Source of the DNA: Verrucomicrobiales bacterium
GTDB lineage: Bacteria; Verrucomicrobiota; Verrucomicrobiia; Limisphaerales; UBA1100
Length of the DNA: 36,337 nucleotides
Reading direction: 5' to 3'
Assembly (NCBI GenBank): GCA_005809105.1
Contig: SYLI01000063.1
Coordinates: 1 to 36,337, forward strand
Shown here: in pieces, positions 16,497 to 24,070 of the stretch
How positions within the stretch are numbered: position 1 is the first letter of the stretch
Layout: each line of letters starts with the position of its first letter
Program-made: the position numbers and the translations under genes
Notes under the pieces: generated by a model
What the model saw: only the letters and a program-made list of their open reading frames with translations
Told to the model about the DNA's origin: nothing
Databases searched by the model: none

Positions 16497-17519
16497 ATGC
16501 TCAACAAGCTCAAGGGATTTTTTTCCAACGACATTGGCATCGACCTGGGCACCGCCAACACCCTCGTCTTCCTCAAAGATCAGGGGATCGTCCTGCGCGA
16601 GCCCTCGGTGGTGGCCGTGCAAACCAACACCAAGAACGTGTTGGCGGTGGGCATGGAAGCCAAGCGCATGATGGGCCGCACCCCGGGCAACATCACCGCC
16701 ATCCGGCCCATGAAGGAAGGCGTCATCGCCGACTTTGAGATCACCGAGGCGATGCTGCGTTTTTTCATTCAAAAGGTGCACCACCACAAGATTGTGCAGC
16801 CGCGCGTCGTGGTGGCTGTGCCTTCGGGCATCAACGAGGTTGAGCGCCGCGCCGTCATCGATTCCATCACTCATGCCGGCGCGCGCGAAGTCTATCTCAT
16901 CCAACAGCCCATGGCTGCGGCCATCGGTGCCGGCCTTCCTGTGGAGGAACCGGCCGGCAACATGGTGGTGGACATTGGAGGCGGCACCTGCCAGATCGCC
17001 ATCATCTCTCTTGCGGGCATTGTCGATCGCACCAGCCTGCGGGTGGGGGGCGACCAGTTTGACGAGACCATCATCCAACATCTGAAACGCGAACATAACC
17101 TTTTGATTGGCGAACGAACGGCCGAGGAGATCAAGTTGCGCATCGGGTCGGCCTCTCCGCTCGACGAGGAGCTGACCCATGAAGTGAAGGGTCGCGATCT
17201 TGCCGCGGGCCTCCCCAAGACGCTGACCATCACCTCGCAGGAAATCCGCGAGACGCTGCTCAAGCCGCTCTCCAGCATCCTGGATGCCACGCGGCGCTGC
17301 CTGGAACAATGCCCGCCGGAACTCTCCGGCGATCTGCATGATCGGGGCATCGTCATGGCGGGTGGCGGCGCGCTGCTGCGCGGAGTGGACCGGCTCATCT
17401 CCAAGGAGACGGGCCTGCCCGTCACCATCTGCGAGGAGCCGCTGCTTGCCGTCGCGATGGGCACTGGCCGCGCTCTGCAGGAAATTGACTTTCTGCGCAA
17501 GGTGGCCAGCCAGGGATAG
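16497..17519 (+). CDS. mreB: Rod shape-determining protein MreB (actin homologue)
   Basis: MreB polymerises under the membrane and guides the elongation machinery. The 340-residue protein opens with GIDLGTANTLVFLKDQGIVLREPSVVA (phosphate-1 loop), and shows the family blocks VAVPSGINEVERRAV, EPAGNMVVDIGGGTCQIAIISL and GIVMAGGGALLRG. A basic, hydrophobic N-terminus (MLNKLKGFFSND) could touch the membrane. The 122 bp between the tRNA and the ATG contain a small inverted repeat, CGCTAA (16463-16468) with TTAGCG (16479-16484), but no convincing promoter. First gene of the mreBCD-mrdA-rodA-rng run. Confidence 0.97.
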   Translation: MLNKLKGFFSNDIGIDLGTANTLVFLKDQGIVLREPSVVAVQTNTKNVLAVGMEAKRMMGRTPGNITAIRPMKEGVIADFEITEAMLRFFIQKVHHHKIVQPRVVVAVPSGINEVERRAVIDSITHAGAREVYLIQQPMAAAIGAGLPVEEPAGNMVVDIGGGTCQIAIISLAGIVDRTSLRVGGDQFDETIIQHLKREHNLLIGERTAEEIKLRIGSASPLDEELTHEVKGRDLAAGLPKTLTITSQEIRETLLKPLSSILDATRRCLEQCPPELSGDLHDRGIVMAGGGALLRGVDRLISKETGLPVTICEEPLLAVAMGTGRALQEIDFLRKVASQG

Positions 17520-17571
17520 CCGCCGCGCCTTTAAGCGCACGTTCGTTCGTCGGAGGGAGAAACCAAAGGCC

Positions 17572-18384
17572 ATGCGCCGCCGGTCATATCAGTTTGCCAC
17601 GGGCATCGTGCTGGGGCTTTCGCTAATTTTGCTCAACCTGCCCGCCCCCACGGCCGCCCGACTCAAGGCGGCCCTAGCGCACAGTTTCGCGCCGCTCTTT
17701 GGATTGCAGCGCGCCCTTGAGACTTTCAGTGGCGCAGCCGTGGACCGCACCCTGCCCCGTTCGGTTCTGCTGCGCGAAATCCAGGCGCTACAGCGCACTA
17801 ACGAGCTGCTGCGAATCCAAACCGACCAGCTTCGTGGGGCCGGCGCCGAGAACGTCCGCCTTCGCTCCCAGCTCCAGCTCAGTCAGCGCCCCAACCGTCC
17901 GCTGAAACTGGCGCGCGTCATCGCGCGCGATCCGCAAAACTGGTGGCGCGCCATCACGATTGATCTGGGAAGCCAGGACGGCCTGCGCCCAGACCAGCCC
18001 GTGTGGGTGGCCTCGGGATTGGTGGGCCGGGTGCGCCACGTCGCCAGCCGACAATCGCAGGTCTCCCTCGTGGGCGATCCCGCCTGCCGCGTTTCGGTAA
18101 AAATCCGCGAGACCGGTGAACACGGCATTCTCACGGCTGGCCCCTTCACGAGTTTTGATCCGAAGGTGGTTCATCTCAATCATCTCTCCGCAGACACCGA
18201 AGCGCTGCCCGAGCACACGGTGGTTACCAGCGGTCTGGGCGAAGTTTTCCCCGCAGACATTCCCGTCGGCACCCTGCTGGAGATTGATCGCCCCCCCGGC
18301 GCCCTGCAGGCCACCGCACGCGTCAGGCTCTTGGTGGACGTTTCGAAACTGGACGAAGTGTGGGTCATGAGTGCGCTGCCATGA
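17572..18384 (+). CDS. mreC: Rod shape-determining protein MreC
   Basis: A 270-residue membrane-anchored periplasmic scaffold of the elongasome that links MreB/MreD to PBP2. An N-terminal membrane segment (FATGIVLGLSLILLNLPAP, about residues 8-26) is followed by a coiled-coil region (~65-105, rich in Leu, Gln and Arg). Then comes the beta-barrel core, with VIARDPQNWWRAITIDLGSQDGL (in parts), GLVGRVRHVASRQSQVSLVGD and TSGLGEVFPADIPVG. The ATG at 17572 is preceded by GGAGGGAG about 12 bases upstream and starts just before the membrane segment. The stop overlaps mreD by 4 bp. Confidence 0.93.
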   Translation: MRRRSYQFATGIVLGLSLILLNLPAPTAARLKAALAHSFAPLFGLQRALETFSGAAVDRTLPRSVLLREIQALQRTNELLRIQTDQLRGAGAENVRLRSQLQLSQRPNRPLKLARVIARDPQNWWRAITIDLGSQDGLRPDQPVWVASGLVGRVRHVASRQSQVSLVGDPACRVSVKIRETGEHGILTAGPFTSFDPKVVHLNHLSADTEALPEHTVVTSGLGEVFPADIPVGTLLEIDRPPGALQATARVRLLVDVSKLDEVWVMSALP

Positions 18385-18938
18385 GCGTGTTCAACTTCCA
18401 TTCACTGGTGATCCTACTTGCCGCGCTCATCGGGGTGTTTTTGGAGTCGGCATGCACGCTGCCTCGGGATCTGCTCGGCGCGCCGGTTCATCCACTGCCC
18501 CCGCTCATCATCTACGCCGCGCTTCAGAGTAATCTCGCCACCCTGACCCTGCTGGCCATCCTGGGAGGGCTCTGGCAGAGCGCGCTCTCGGCCGACCCCG
18601 TGGGCATCTCCATGGCGCCCTTGTTTCTGGTCGGCATTTTGGTGGCGAGCTATCGCAAACACTTTGTGCGCCAGCAGTGGTTCGTGCATGCCATGCTGGG
18701 CGCGGCCGCCAGCGCGCTGGTGCCGGCGCTCGTATTGTTCATGCTCATCACGCTGGGCCATGAACCCGCACTCAACTGGTTCTCACTCTGGCAATGGCTG
18801 GTGGCCTCCGCCGGTGGTGGACTCATCACGCTGGCCATCTTTCCATTGCTGGACCGTGCGCGGCGCGCCCTCACCCACCCCATGGTCCAGGGGGGCTACC
18901 GCTTTTCCCACGAGCCGGCATCGGCCGACGAATCATGA
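18381..18938 (+). CDS. mreD: Rod shape-determining protein MreD
   Basis: A 185-residue integral membrane protein with about five or six hydrophobic segments spread over its whole length, starting MSVFNFHSLVILLAALIG. MreD sequences are poorly conserved, so the call rests on size, topology, the PPLIIYAALQSN and GLWQSALSADPVG region, and the position between mreC and mrdA. It overlaps both neighbours by 4 bp. MreD is thought to sit in the membrane complex that activates the PBP2-RodA synthase. Confidence 0.85.
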   Translation: MSVFNFHSLVILLAALIGVFLESACTLPRDLLGAPVHPLPPLIIYAALQSNLATLTLLAILGGLWQSALSADPVGISMAPLFLVGILVASYRKHFVRQQWFVHAMLGAAASALVPALVLFMLITLGHEPALNWFSLWQWLVASAGGGLITLAIFPLLDRARRALTHPMVQGGYRFSHEPASADES

Positions 18939-20839
18939 ACGTGCTGCACGACTCCGCGCCCAAGGAGCGCCGCCTGCCGCATCTCACGCTGGTCGTGTTG
19001 CTGGGCATGGGACTCTTGCTGGCCACTCTCTGGCATGTGCAGGTGGTCACTTCGCGCCGCTATGTGGAGAGCCAGAAAACCCAGTCGTTGAGGACGGTGC
19101 GCGTGCCGGCCGTCCGCGGGAGCATTCTGGACCGGCATGGCGCGGTGCTGGCGGAGGATCGCCCCGCCTACAACCTCAACGCCTATCTTGAGGAGTTGCG
19201 CCCCCACTTCCAGAAGGAGTGGCGCCGCCAGCGTCCCAAGCGCACCTTGAGTCGCGAGGAAAGCGAATCGCTCCAGGCGGCACTGCGCTTTCAGGTGATC
19301 AGCAACTTTGTCGCGCGCTCGCGCCTGCGCGCACCCCTGGCCATCACGTCGGCCGATCTCGAGAAGCACCTGCGCGAGCTGCGTGCGCTGCCGTTGGTGG
19401 TGGTGAAGGATCTGGATGCGAAGGCCGTGGCGCGATTCATGGAATTGAGCGATGTGATCCCCGGCTTTGAAATCGAGGCCACCCCCACGCGCCATTATCC
19501 CTCCATCGCCGCAGCGCATCTGGTGGGGCACCTGCGCCGAGATCACCCCGACGCCGACGAAGAGGAACCCTACCACTATCGCCTGCCCGATTTCGTGGGG
19601 CAGATCGGGCTTGAGGCCGCACGCGATGACGCGCTGCGCGGACGCCCGGGAACGCGCACGATGCTGGTGAACAATCTGGGCTACCGCCAGTCGGAGAACG
19701 TCGTGGTGCCCTCGCAGCCCGGGCACCACCTACGCCTGACGGTGGACCTGGCCGTTTCGGAAGTCGCCTACAAAGCCTTGCTTGATTTGGGAAGCCGCGC
19801 CGGCGCGGCGGTGGTGGTGGACGCCCGCAATGGCGACCTTCTCGCCATCACCTCCACGCCCGCCTTCAACCCCAACGAATTTGTGCCGCGGCTTGATCCG
19901 GCCCTTTGGGCACAATACCGAGATGCTCGCCCGACGCCTTTGCTCTACCGAGCCACTCAGGAACGCTATCCGCCCGGTTCCATCTTCAAGATCATCACCG
20001 GACTGGCCGCCTTGGAATCGGGCTTGGTGAAGACCAACCAGTTGCTGTACAATCCCGGGTATTATGAATTGGGCAGGCGAAAAATCCGCGATACCGCGCC
20101 GCCTGGGGACTACGATTTTTGCAAGGCGTTCAAGCACTCGAGCAACACCTACTTCATCCACTTCGGGCTTGAATGCGGCATCGAAAGGATTATCGAGATG
20201 GGCGACCAGTTTTTCCTTGGCCACCGCACGGGGCTGCTGCCCCGGCAGGAGGTGGCCGGTCAATTTCCAACCCGCGATGGGGTGCACCGCGATTGGTATG
20301 ATGGCGACACGGCCAATCTGGCCATCGGTCAGGGCCGGCTGAGCGTCACGCCGCTGCAGATGGCGTTGATGACCGCCACGGTGGCCAACGGTGGCACGCA
20401 TTACTGGCCCCGGCTGATTGAGCGCGTTGAACCCGCTGACTCCGCCGCCAGCGCCCAGACCGAGCGGATTCCCGCGGGACGGATTCGCGGGCGGCTCAAC
20501 GTGTCCCCGCAATCCCTCGCCGCCGTCCAGCACGCCATGTGGGCCGATGTCCATGAGGAGGGCGGGACGGGCCGTGCGGCGTTCATGGAGGGCTTCGCCA
20601 TCGGCGGCAAGACGGGCACGGCTGAAATCAAGGATGCCGACGGCAGCCGCGACAAGGTCACCTGGTTTGTTTCTTTCGGCCCGGTGGAGAGCCCGCGGTA
20701 CGCGGTGGTGGTGATGATCGAGGGCGGGGCCTCCGGCGGCAAAACCTGCGCGCCGATTGCCAAGAAAATCTATCAGGCACTCCGGGCGCGCGAGGGGGCG
20801 CCGCCGGCCCGGCGCACGGGGCCACTGGCGCGCAACTAA
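18935..20839 (+). CDS. mrdA: Penicillin-binding protein 2 (elongasome transpeptidase)
   Basis: A 634-residue class B PBP, the crosslinking enzyme of lateral wall growth. A single N-terminal membrane anchor (LTLVVLLGMGLLLATLW) precedes the pedestal domain, which has VRGSILDRHGAVLAEDRPAYN. The transpeptidase motifs are intact: SIFK with nucleophile Ser349, SSN at 402-404 and KTG at 559-561. Length matches E. coli PBP2 (633). It starts inside the mreD stop and ends 3 bp before rodA, its glycosyltransferase partner. Confidence 0.96.
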   Translation: MNVLHDSAPKERRLPHLTLVVLLGMGLLLATLWHVQVVTSRRYVESQKTQSLRTVRVPAVRGSILDRHGAVLAEDRPAYNLNAYLEELRPHFQKEWRRQRPKRTLSREESESLQAALRFQVISNFVARSRLRAPLAITSADLEKHLRELRALPLVVVKDLDAKAVARFMELSDVIPGFEIEATPTRHYPSIAAAHLVGHLRRDHPDADEEEPYHYRLPDFVGQIGLEAARDDALRGRPGTRTMLVNNLGYRQSENVVVPSQPGHHLRLTVDLAVSEVAYKALLDLGSRAGAAVVVDARNGDLLAITSTPAFNPNEFVPRLDPALWAQYRDARPTPLLYRATQERYPPGSIFKIITGLAALESGLVKTNQLLYNPGYYELGRRKIRDTAPPGDYDFCKAFKHSSNTYFIHFGLECGIERIIEMGDQFFLGHRTGLLPRQEVAGQFPTRDGVHRDWYDGDTANLAIGQGRLSVTPLQMALMTATVANGGTHYWPRLIERVEPADSAASAQTERIPAGRIRGRLNVSPQSLAAVQHAMWADVHEEGGTGRAAFMEGFAIGGKTGTAEIKDADGSRDKVTWFVSFGPVESPRYAVVVMIEGGASGGKTCAPIAKKIYQALRAREGAPPARRTGPLARN

Positions 20840-20842
20840 AGC

Positions 20843-22066
20843 ATGCTCGTCCTGCCCGCCATTCCCATCCGCGCCCGCCTCGACCGCGGGTTGCTGCTGG
20901 CTCTCTTGGGTCTCATGGCCATCGGTCTGGCCTTTGTGCTCAGCGCCACCCGCGCCAACGATCATTACGCGACGACCGAGCTTTTCCGGCAGCCCTTTTT
21001 CAAGCAGATCGTCTTCTACGGCGTCGGGTTTGCCGCGGCTGCGTTTGTCTGCACCCGCGACTACCTGCCTCTGGCGCGCTTCGCCTTTGTGGCCTACTGG
21101 GGGTCGGTCGCGCTTCTGGTGTTGGTGCTGGTACCCGGGCTGGGATCCATGCGCTTTGGCGCGCGGCGCTGGTTCGATCTGGGATTCGTCCAGTTTCAGC
21201 CCTCGGAATTGGCAAAGATTGCCTTTGTGATGGCCATGGCCCAATTTCTCAGCAGACCCCAAGAGGAACTGCGCCAGCCGGGCATTCTCCTCAAGGCATT
21301 GGGGATGGCGGCGCTGCCTTTTCTGTTGGTGCTGCTGGAGCCTGACTTGGGTTCCGCCCTCATGTTCATCCTCCCGGCACTGGCGATGCTGCACGCGGCG
21401 GGAACACCAGCCCGGTTTCTTAAACAGCTCTTGGGAGGCGCTGTGTGTGTCGTCGGAGCCGTACTAGTCTATGTGTTTTTCGTGCCACAAGCATGGAAGC
21501 CCATCGACCTTCCCGATTATCAGAAGCGGCGCCTCATGGTGTATTTTGGCGTGGACTATGCCACGCAGTATGCGCCGCCCAATGCCACGGCCGCCGACCT
21601 GCGGCGCATTCGCGCCATGCAGAGTCGCGACTCGTACAATGTGGCGCAGGCAATGATTTCCGTCGGGTCGGGTGGCCTGACGGGGAAAGGATGGTCGCAA
21701 GGCATCCAAAACTCGCAGGGCTATCTGCCCCGCGGCGTCGCCCACAACGACTTCATCTTCTCGGTGATTGCCGAGGAGAGCGGGTTTCTGGGCAGCGCGC
21801 TGGTCATCACCCTCTACACCGTCATCCTTCTCAGGGGAATTGGCATCGCGGGCCGCGCCCGCGACCGGCTGGGACGGCTGCTGGCGGTGGGGGTGGTGGC
21901 GTTGCTCTTTGGGCACGTCCTTGTGAACATCGGTATGAACATCCGGCTGGTGCCGGTGACCGGGGTGCCGCTTCCGCTCTTGAGTTATGGCGGCACTTCC
22001 GTCGTGTGCTCGCTGCTGGCCTTGGGCCTGCTGCAGAGCATCCAACTCCATCAACGATCCAACTAG
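20843..22066 (+). CDS. rodA: SEDS peptidoglycan glycosyltransferase RodA
   Basis: A 407-residue polytopic membrane protein that polymerises lipid II into glycan strands with PBP2. Around ten hydrophobic segments are visible. SEDS hallmarks include RRWFDLGFVQFQPSELAKIAFV, LEPDLGSALMF, GVAHNDFIFSVIAEESGFLG and the C-terminal GVPLPLLSYGGTSV. The cytoplasmic N-terminus is short. It begins 3 bp after mrdA and is followed by the RNase E/G gene after 11 bp. Confidence 0.96.
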   Translation: MLVLPAIPIRARLDRGLLLALLGLMAIGLAFVLSATRANDHYATTELFRQPFFKQIVFYGVGFAAAAFVCTRDYLPLARFAFVAYWGSVALLVLVLVPGLGSMRFGARRWFDLGFVQFQPSELAKIAFVMAMAQFLSRPQEELRQPGILLKALGMAALPFLLVLLEPDLGSALMFILPALAMLHAAGTPARFLKQLLGGAVCVVGAVLVYVFFVPQAWKPIDLPDYQKRRLMVYFGVDYATQYAPPNATAADLRRIRAMQSRDSYNVAQAMISVGSGGLTGKGWSQGIQNSQGYLPRGVAHNDFIFSVIAEESGFLGSALVITLYTVILLRGIGIAGRARDRLGRLLAVGVVALLFGHVLVNIGMNIRLVPVTGVPLPLLSYGGTSVVCSLLALGLLQSIQLHQRSN

Positions 22067-22077
22067 CTTCCCTCAAC

Positions 22078-24009
22078 ATGACTGAACATTCCTCCTCACG
22101 CCGTCGCAAGAGCCACCGGTTCCGTCCCACTGGCGGACTTCGCCGACCGCGCGACCCCCAGGCGGCCGCCGACGTGCCCAACCGCGATGAAATGGTGGGC
22201 GGCAAGTCGCTGGACGAGCCGGTGTACGAGCAGGCCAAGCACGAGAACACCATCGCGATGGCCGAGGCGCAGGCCTACGGCACCGAGCCCGATCCGGAGC
22301 CGGCGGATCTGATCGAGGACGCCCCCGCCGACGCGGAAACGACCACGGAGGCGGCCAAGCCGGCGGCACCCAAGACCATTCTCGACAAGATCCGGCAGGG
22401 CGCGAAGAAGGTCATTGGGAAAGTGGGCGCGCTCCTGCGCCAGCGCGAAAAGAGCGGCAAGATTCTTGTCATCAACGCCGAGTCGCTGGAAACGCGCGTG
22501 GCCACGCTGGAGCACGGGTCGCTTCAGGAGTTCACCGTTGAAAGAAAGAATCAGGAGCGCATTGTCGCCAGCATCTTCAAGGGCAAAGTGCGCAATCTGG
22601 AGAACCGCCTTGAGGCCGCGTTCGTGGACATTGGCATCGAGAAGAACGCCTTTCTGCATTACTGGGACATCACCCCCACCACGCTGGACAGCCGCTACGA
22701 GGTGGTGGAACGGAAGAACCGCCCCAAGGCAACCCCGCGCATTTCGCGCGCGGACATCCCCAAGGTGTATGGCGTGGGCAAGGACATCGTCATCCAGGTC
22801 ACCAAGGGGCCCATCGGCACCAAGGGCCCCCGCGTCACCACGCACCTGGCCATCCCCGGCCGTTTCATCGTCCTCTTGCCCAACACCGACCAGTGCGGCA
22901 TCTCAAAGAAGATCCAGAACCCCGAGGAGCGGCAGCGCCTACGCAAGATCATCCAGGATCTGGAGATTCCCGAGAACATGGGGATCATCATCCGCACCGC
23001 CGGCGAAGGCCAGCAGGTGCGCTACTTTGTCCGCGACCTGCACATGCTCCTCAAGGAATGGGAGCGGGTGCAGTCGGAGATCGAGACAGGCCCCTCTCCG
23101 GCCTGTGTCTTCCGCGACCCCGATCTGGTTGAGCGAACCGTGCGCGATTTTCTAACCGAGGACATCGAGGAAATCCTCATCGACGACTCCCGCGAGTTTG
23201 ATCGTGTGCGGCAGCTCGTGGACGCCTACTCCTCCAAACGCACCAGCGCGAAGATCAAGCTCTACCGCGAGCCCATGCACATCTTCGACCGCTACCACAT
23301 CAGCCGCCAGCTGGAGAGCACGCTGACGCGCAAGGTGCAGCTCAAGGGCGGCGGCTACATCTACATCGACGAGACCGAGGCCTTGATCGCGATTGACGTC
23401 AACAGCGGCAGCCACAAGGGCGGCAAGGATCAGGAGTCGACCATCCTCAAGGTGAACCTGGAGGCCGCGGAGGAAATCTGCCGGCAGCTGCGCCTGCGGA
23501 ACATCGGCGGCCTGATCGTCCTCGATTTCATCGACATGCGCTCTGGCCGCGACCGGCAGGATGTCTACAAGCGCATGAAGGACGGCCTGCGGCGCGACAA
23601 ATCCAAGACGCACATCCTGCCCATCTCGCAGCTGGGCCTCATGGAAATGACGCGCCAGCGCCAGTCGGAAAGTGTCCAGTCCTCGGCGTATGACGAATGC
23701 TCCTACTGCAAGGGGCGCTCGCGCATCAAGAGCCCGCTGACGATGAGCGTGGAGATCCAGCGAAAGCTCACGGAGATTCTCAAGAACCGCACCCGCGAAG
23801 ACCAGACGGATTTCCAGTTGCGCATCGTGGTCAACCCCACGGTGCTCGACCGGTTGCGGCGCGAGGATGAGAAGCACCTCAACGATCTGGAGAAACGCTA
23901 CTACGGGAAACTCTCCTTCCGCCCGGATCCGGAGTTTCACGCGGAGCAGTTCAAAATCTTCAACGCTGTCACCAACGCAGAACTGGCCAACGTCGGCGAA
24001 CGCGATTGA
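22078..24009 (+). CDS. rng: Ribonuclease E/G family endoribonuclease with N-terminal extension
   Basis: A 643-residue RNase E/G-type single-strand endoribonuclease for mRNA decay and rRNA processing. The catalytic core starts around residue 127 (KILVINAESLETRVATLEHG) with an S1-like part (VASIFKGKVRNLENRLEAAFVDIGIEKNAFLH, in parts). The metal-binding aspartates are Asp440 in IAIDVNSGS and Asp483 in IVLDFIDM. A zinc-link CxxC (Cys541, Cys544) follows. The first ~126 residues are extra: charged and low-complexity (1-100), then a basic amphipathic helix at about 101-122. There is no long C-terminal degradosome scaffold. The mre operon followed by rng is also seen in enterobacteria. Confidence 0.94.
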   Translation: MTEHSSSRRRKSHRFRPTGGLRRPRDPQAAADVPNRDEMVGGKSLDEPVYEQAKHENTIAMAEAQAYGTEPDPEPADLIEDAPADAETTTEAAKPAAPKTILDKIRQGAKKVIGKVGALLRQREKSGKILVINAESLETRVATLEHGSLQEFTVERKNQERIVASIFKGKVRNLENRLEAAFVDIGIEKNAFLHYWDITPTTLDSRYEVVERKNRPKATPRISRADIPKVYGVGKDIVIQVTKGPIGTKGPRVTTHLAIPGRFIVLLPNTDQCGISKKIQNPEERQRLRKIIQDLEIPENMGIIIRTAGEGQQVRYFVRDLHMLLKEWERVQSEIETGPSPACVFRDPDLVERTVRDFLTEDIEEILIDDSREFDRVRQLVDAYSSKRTSAKIKLYREPMHIFDRYHISRQLESTLTRKVQLKGGGYIYIDETEALIAIDVNSGSHKGGKDQESTILKVNLEAAEEICRQLRLRNIGGLIVLDFIDMRSGRDRQDVYKRMKDGLRRDKSKTHILPISQLGLMEMTRQRQSESVQSSAYDECSYCKGRSRIKSPLTMSVEIQRKLTEILKNRTREDQTDFQLRIVVNPTVLDRLRREDEKHLNDLEKRYYGKLSFRPDPEFHAEQFKIFNAVTNAELANVGERD

Positions 24010-24070
24010 CATCCCGCAGTGGGCACTCTTGCATGGGGCGTTCCTAGGGAAACGTCAACACGCTCGCTCC

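Noticed and set aside
19730-21394. Minus-strand open frame of about 554 codons opposite mrdA and rodA
   Set aside because: Composition is His-, Gln- and Gly-rich without domains, and the plus strand carries two complete, motif-bearing genes. Long antisense frames are expected in GC-rich coding DNA.
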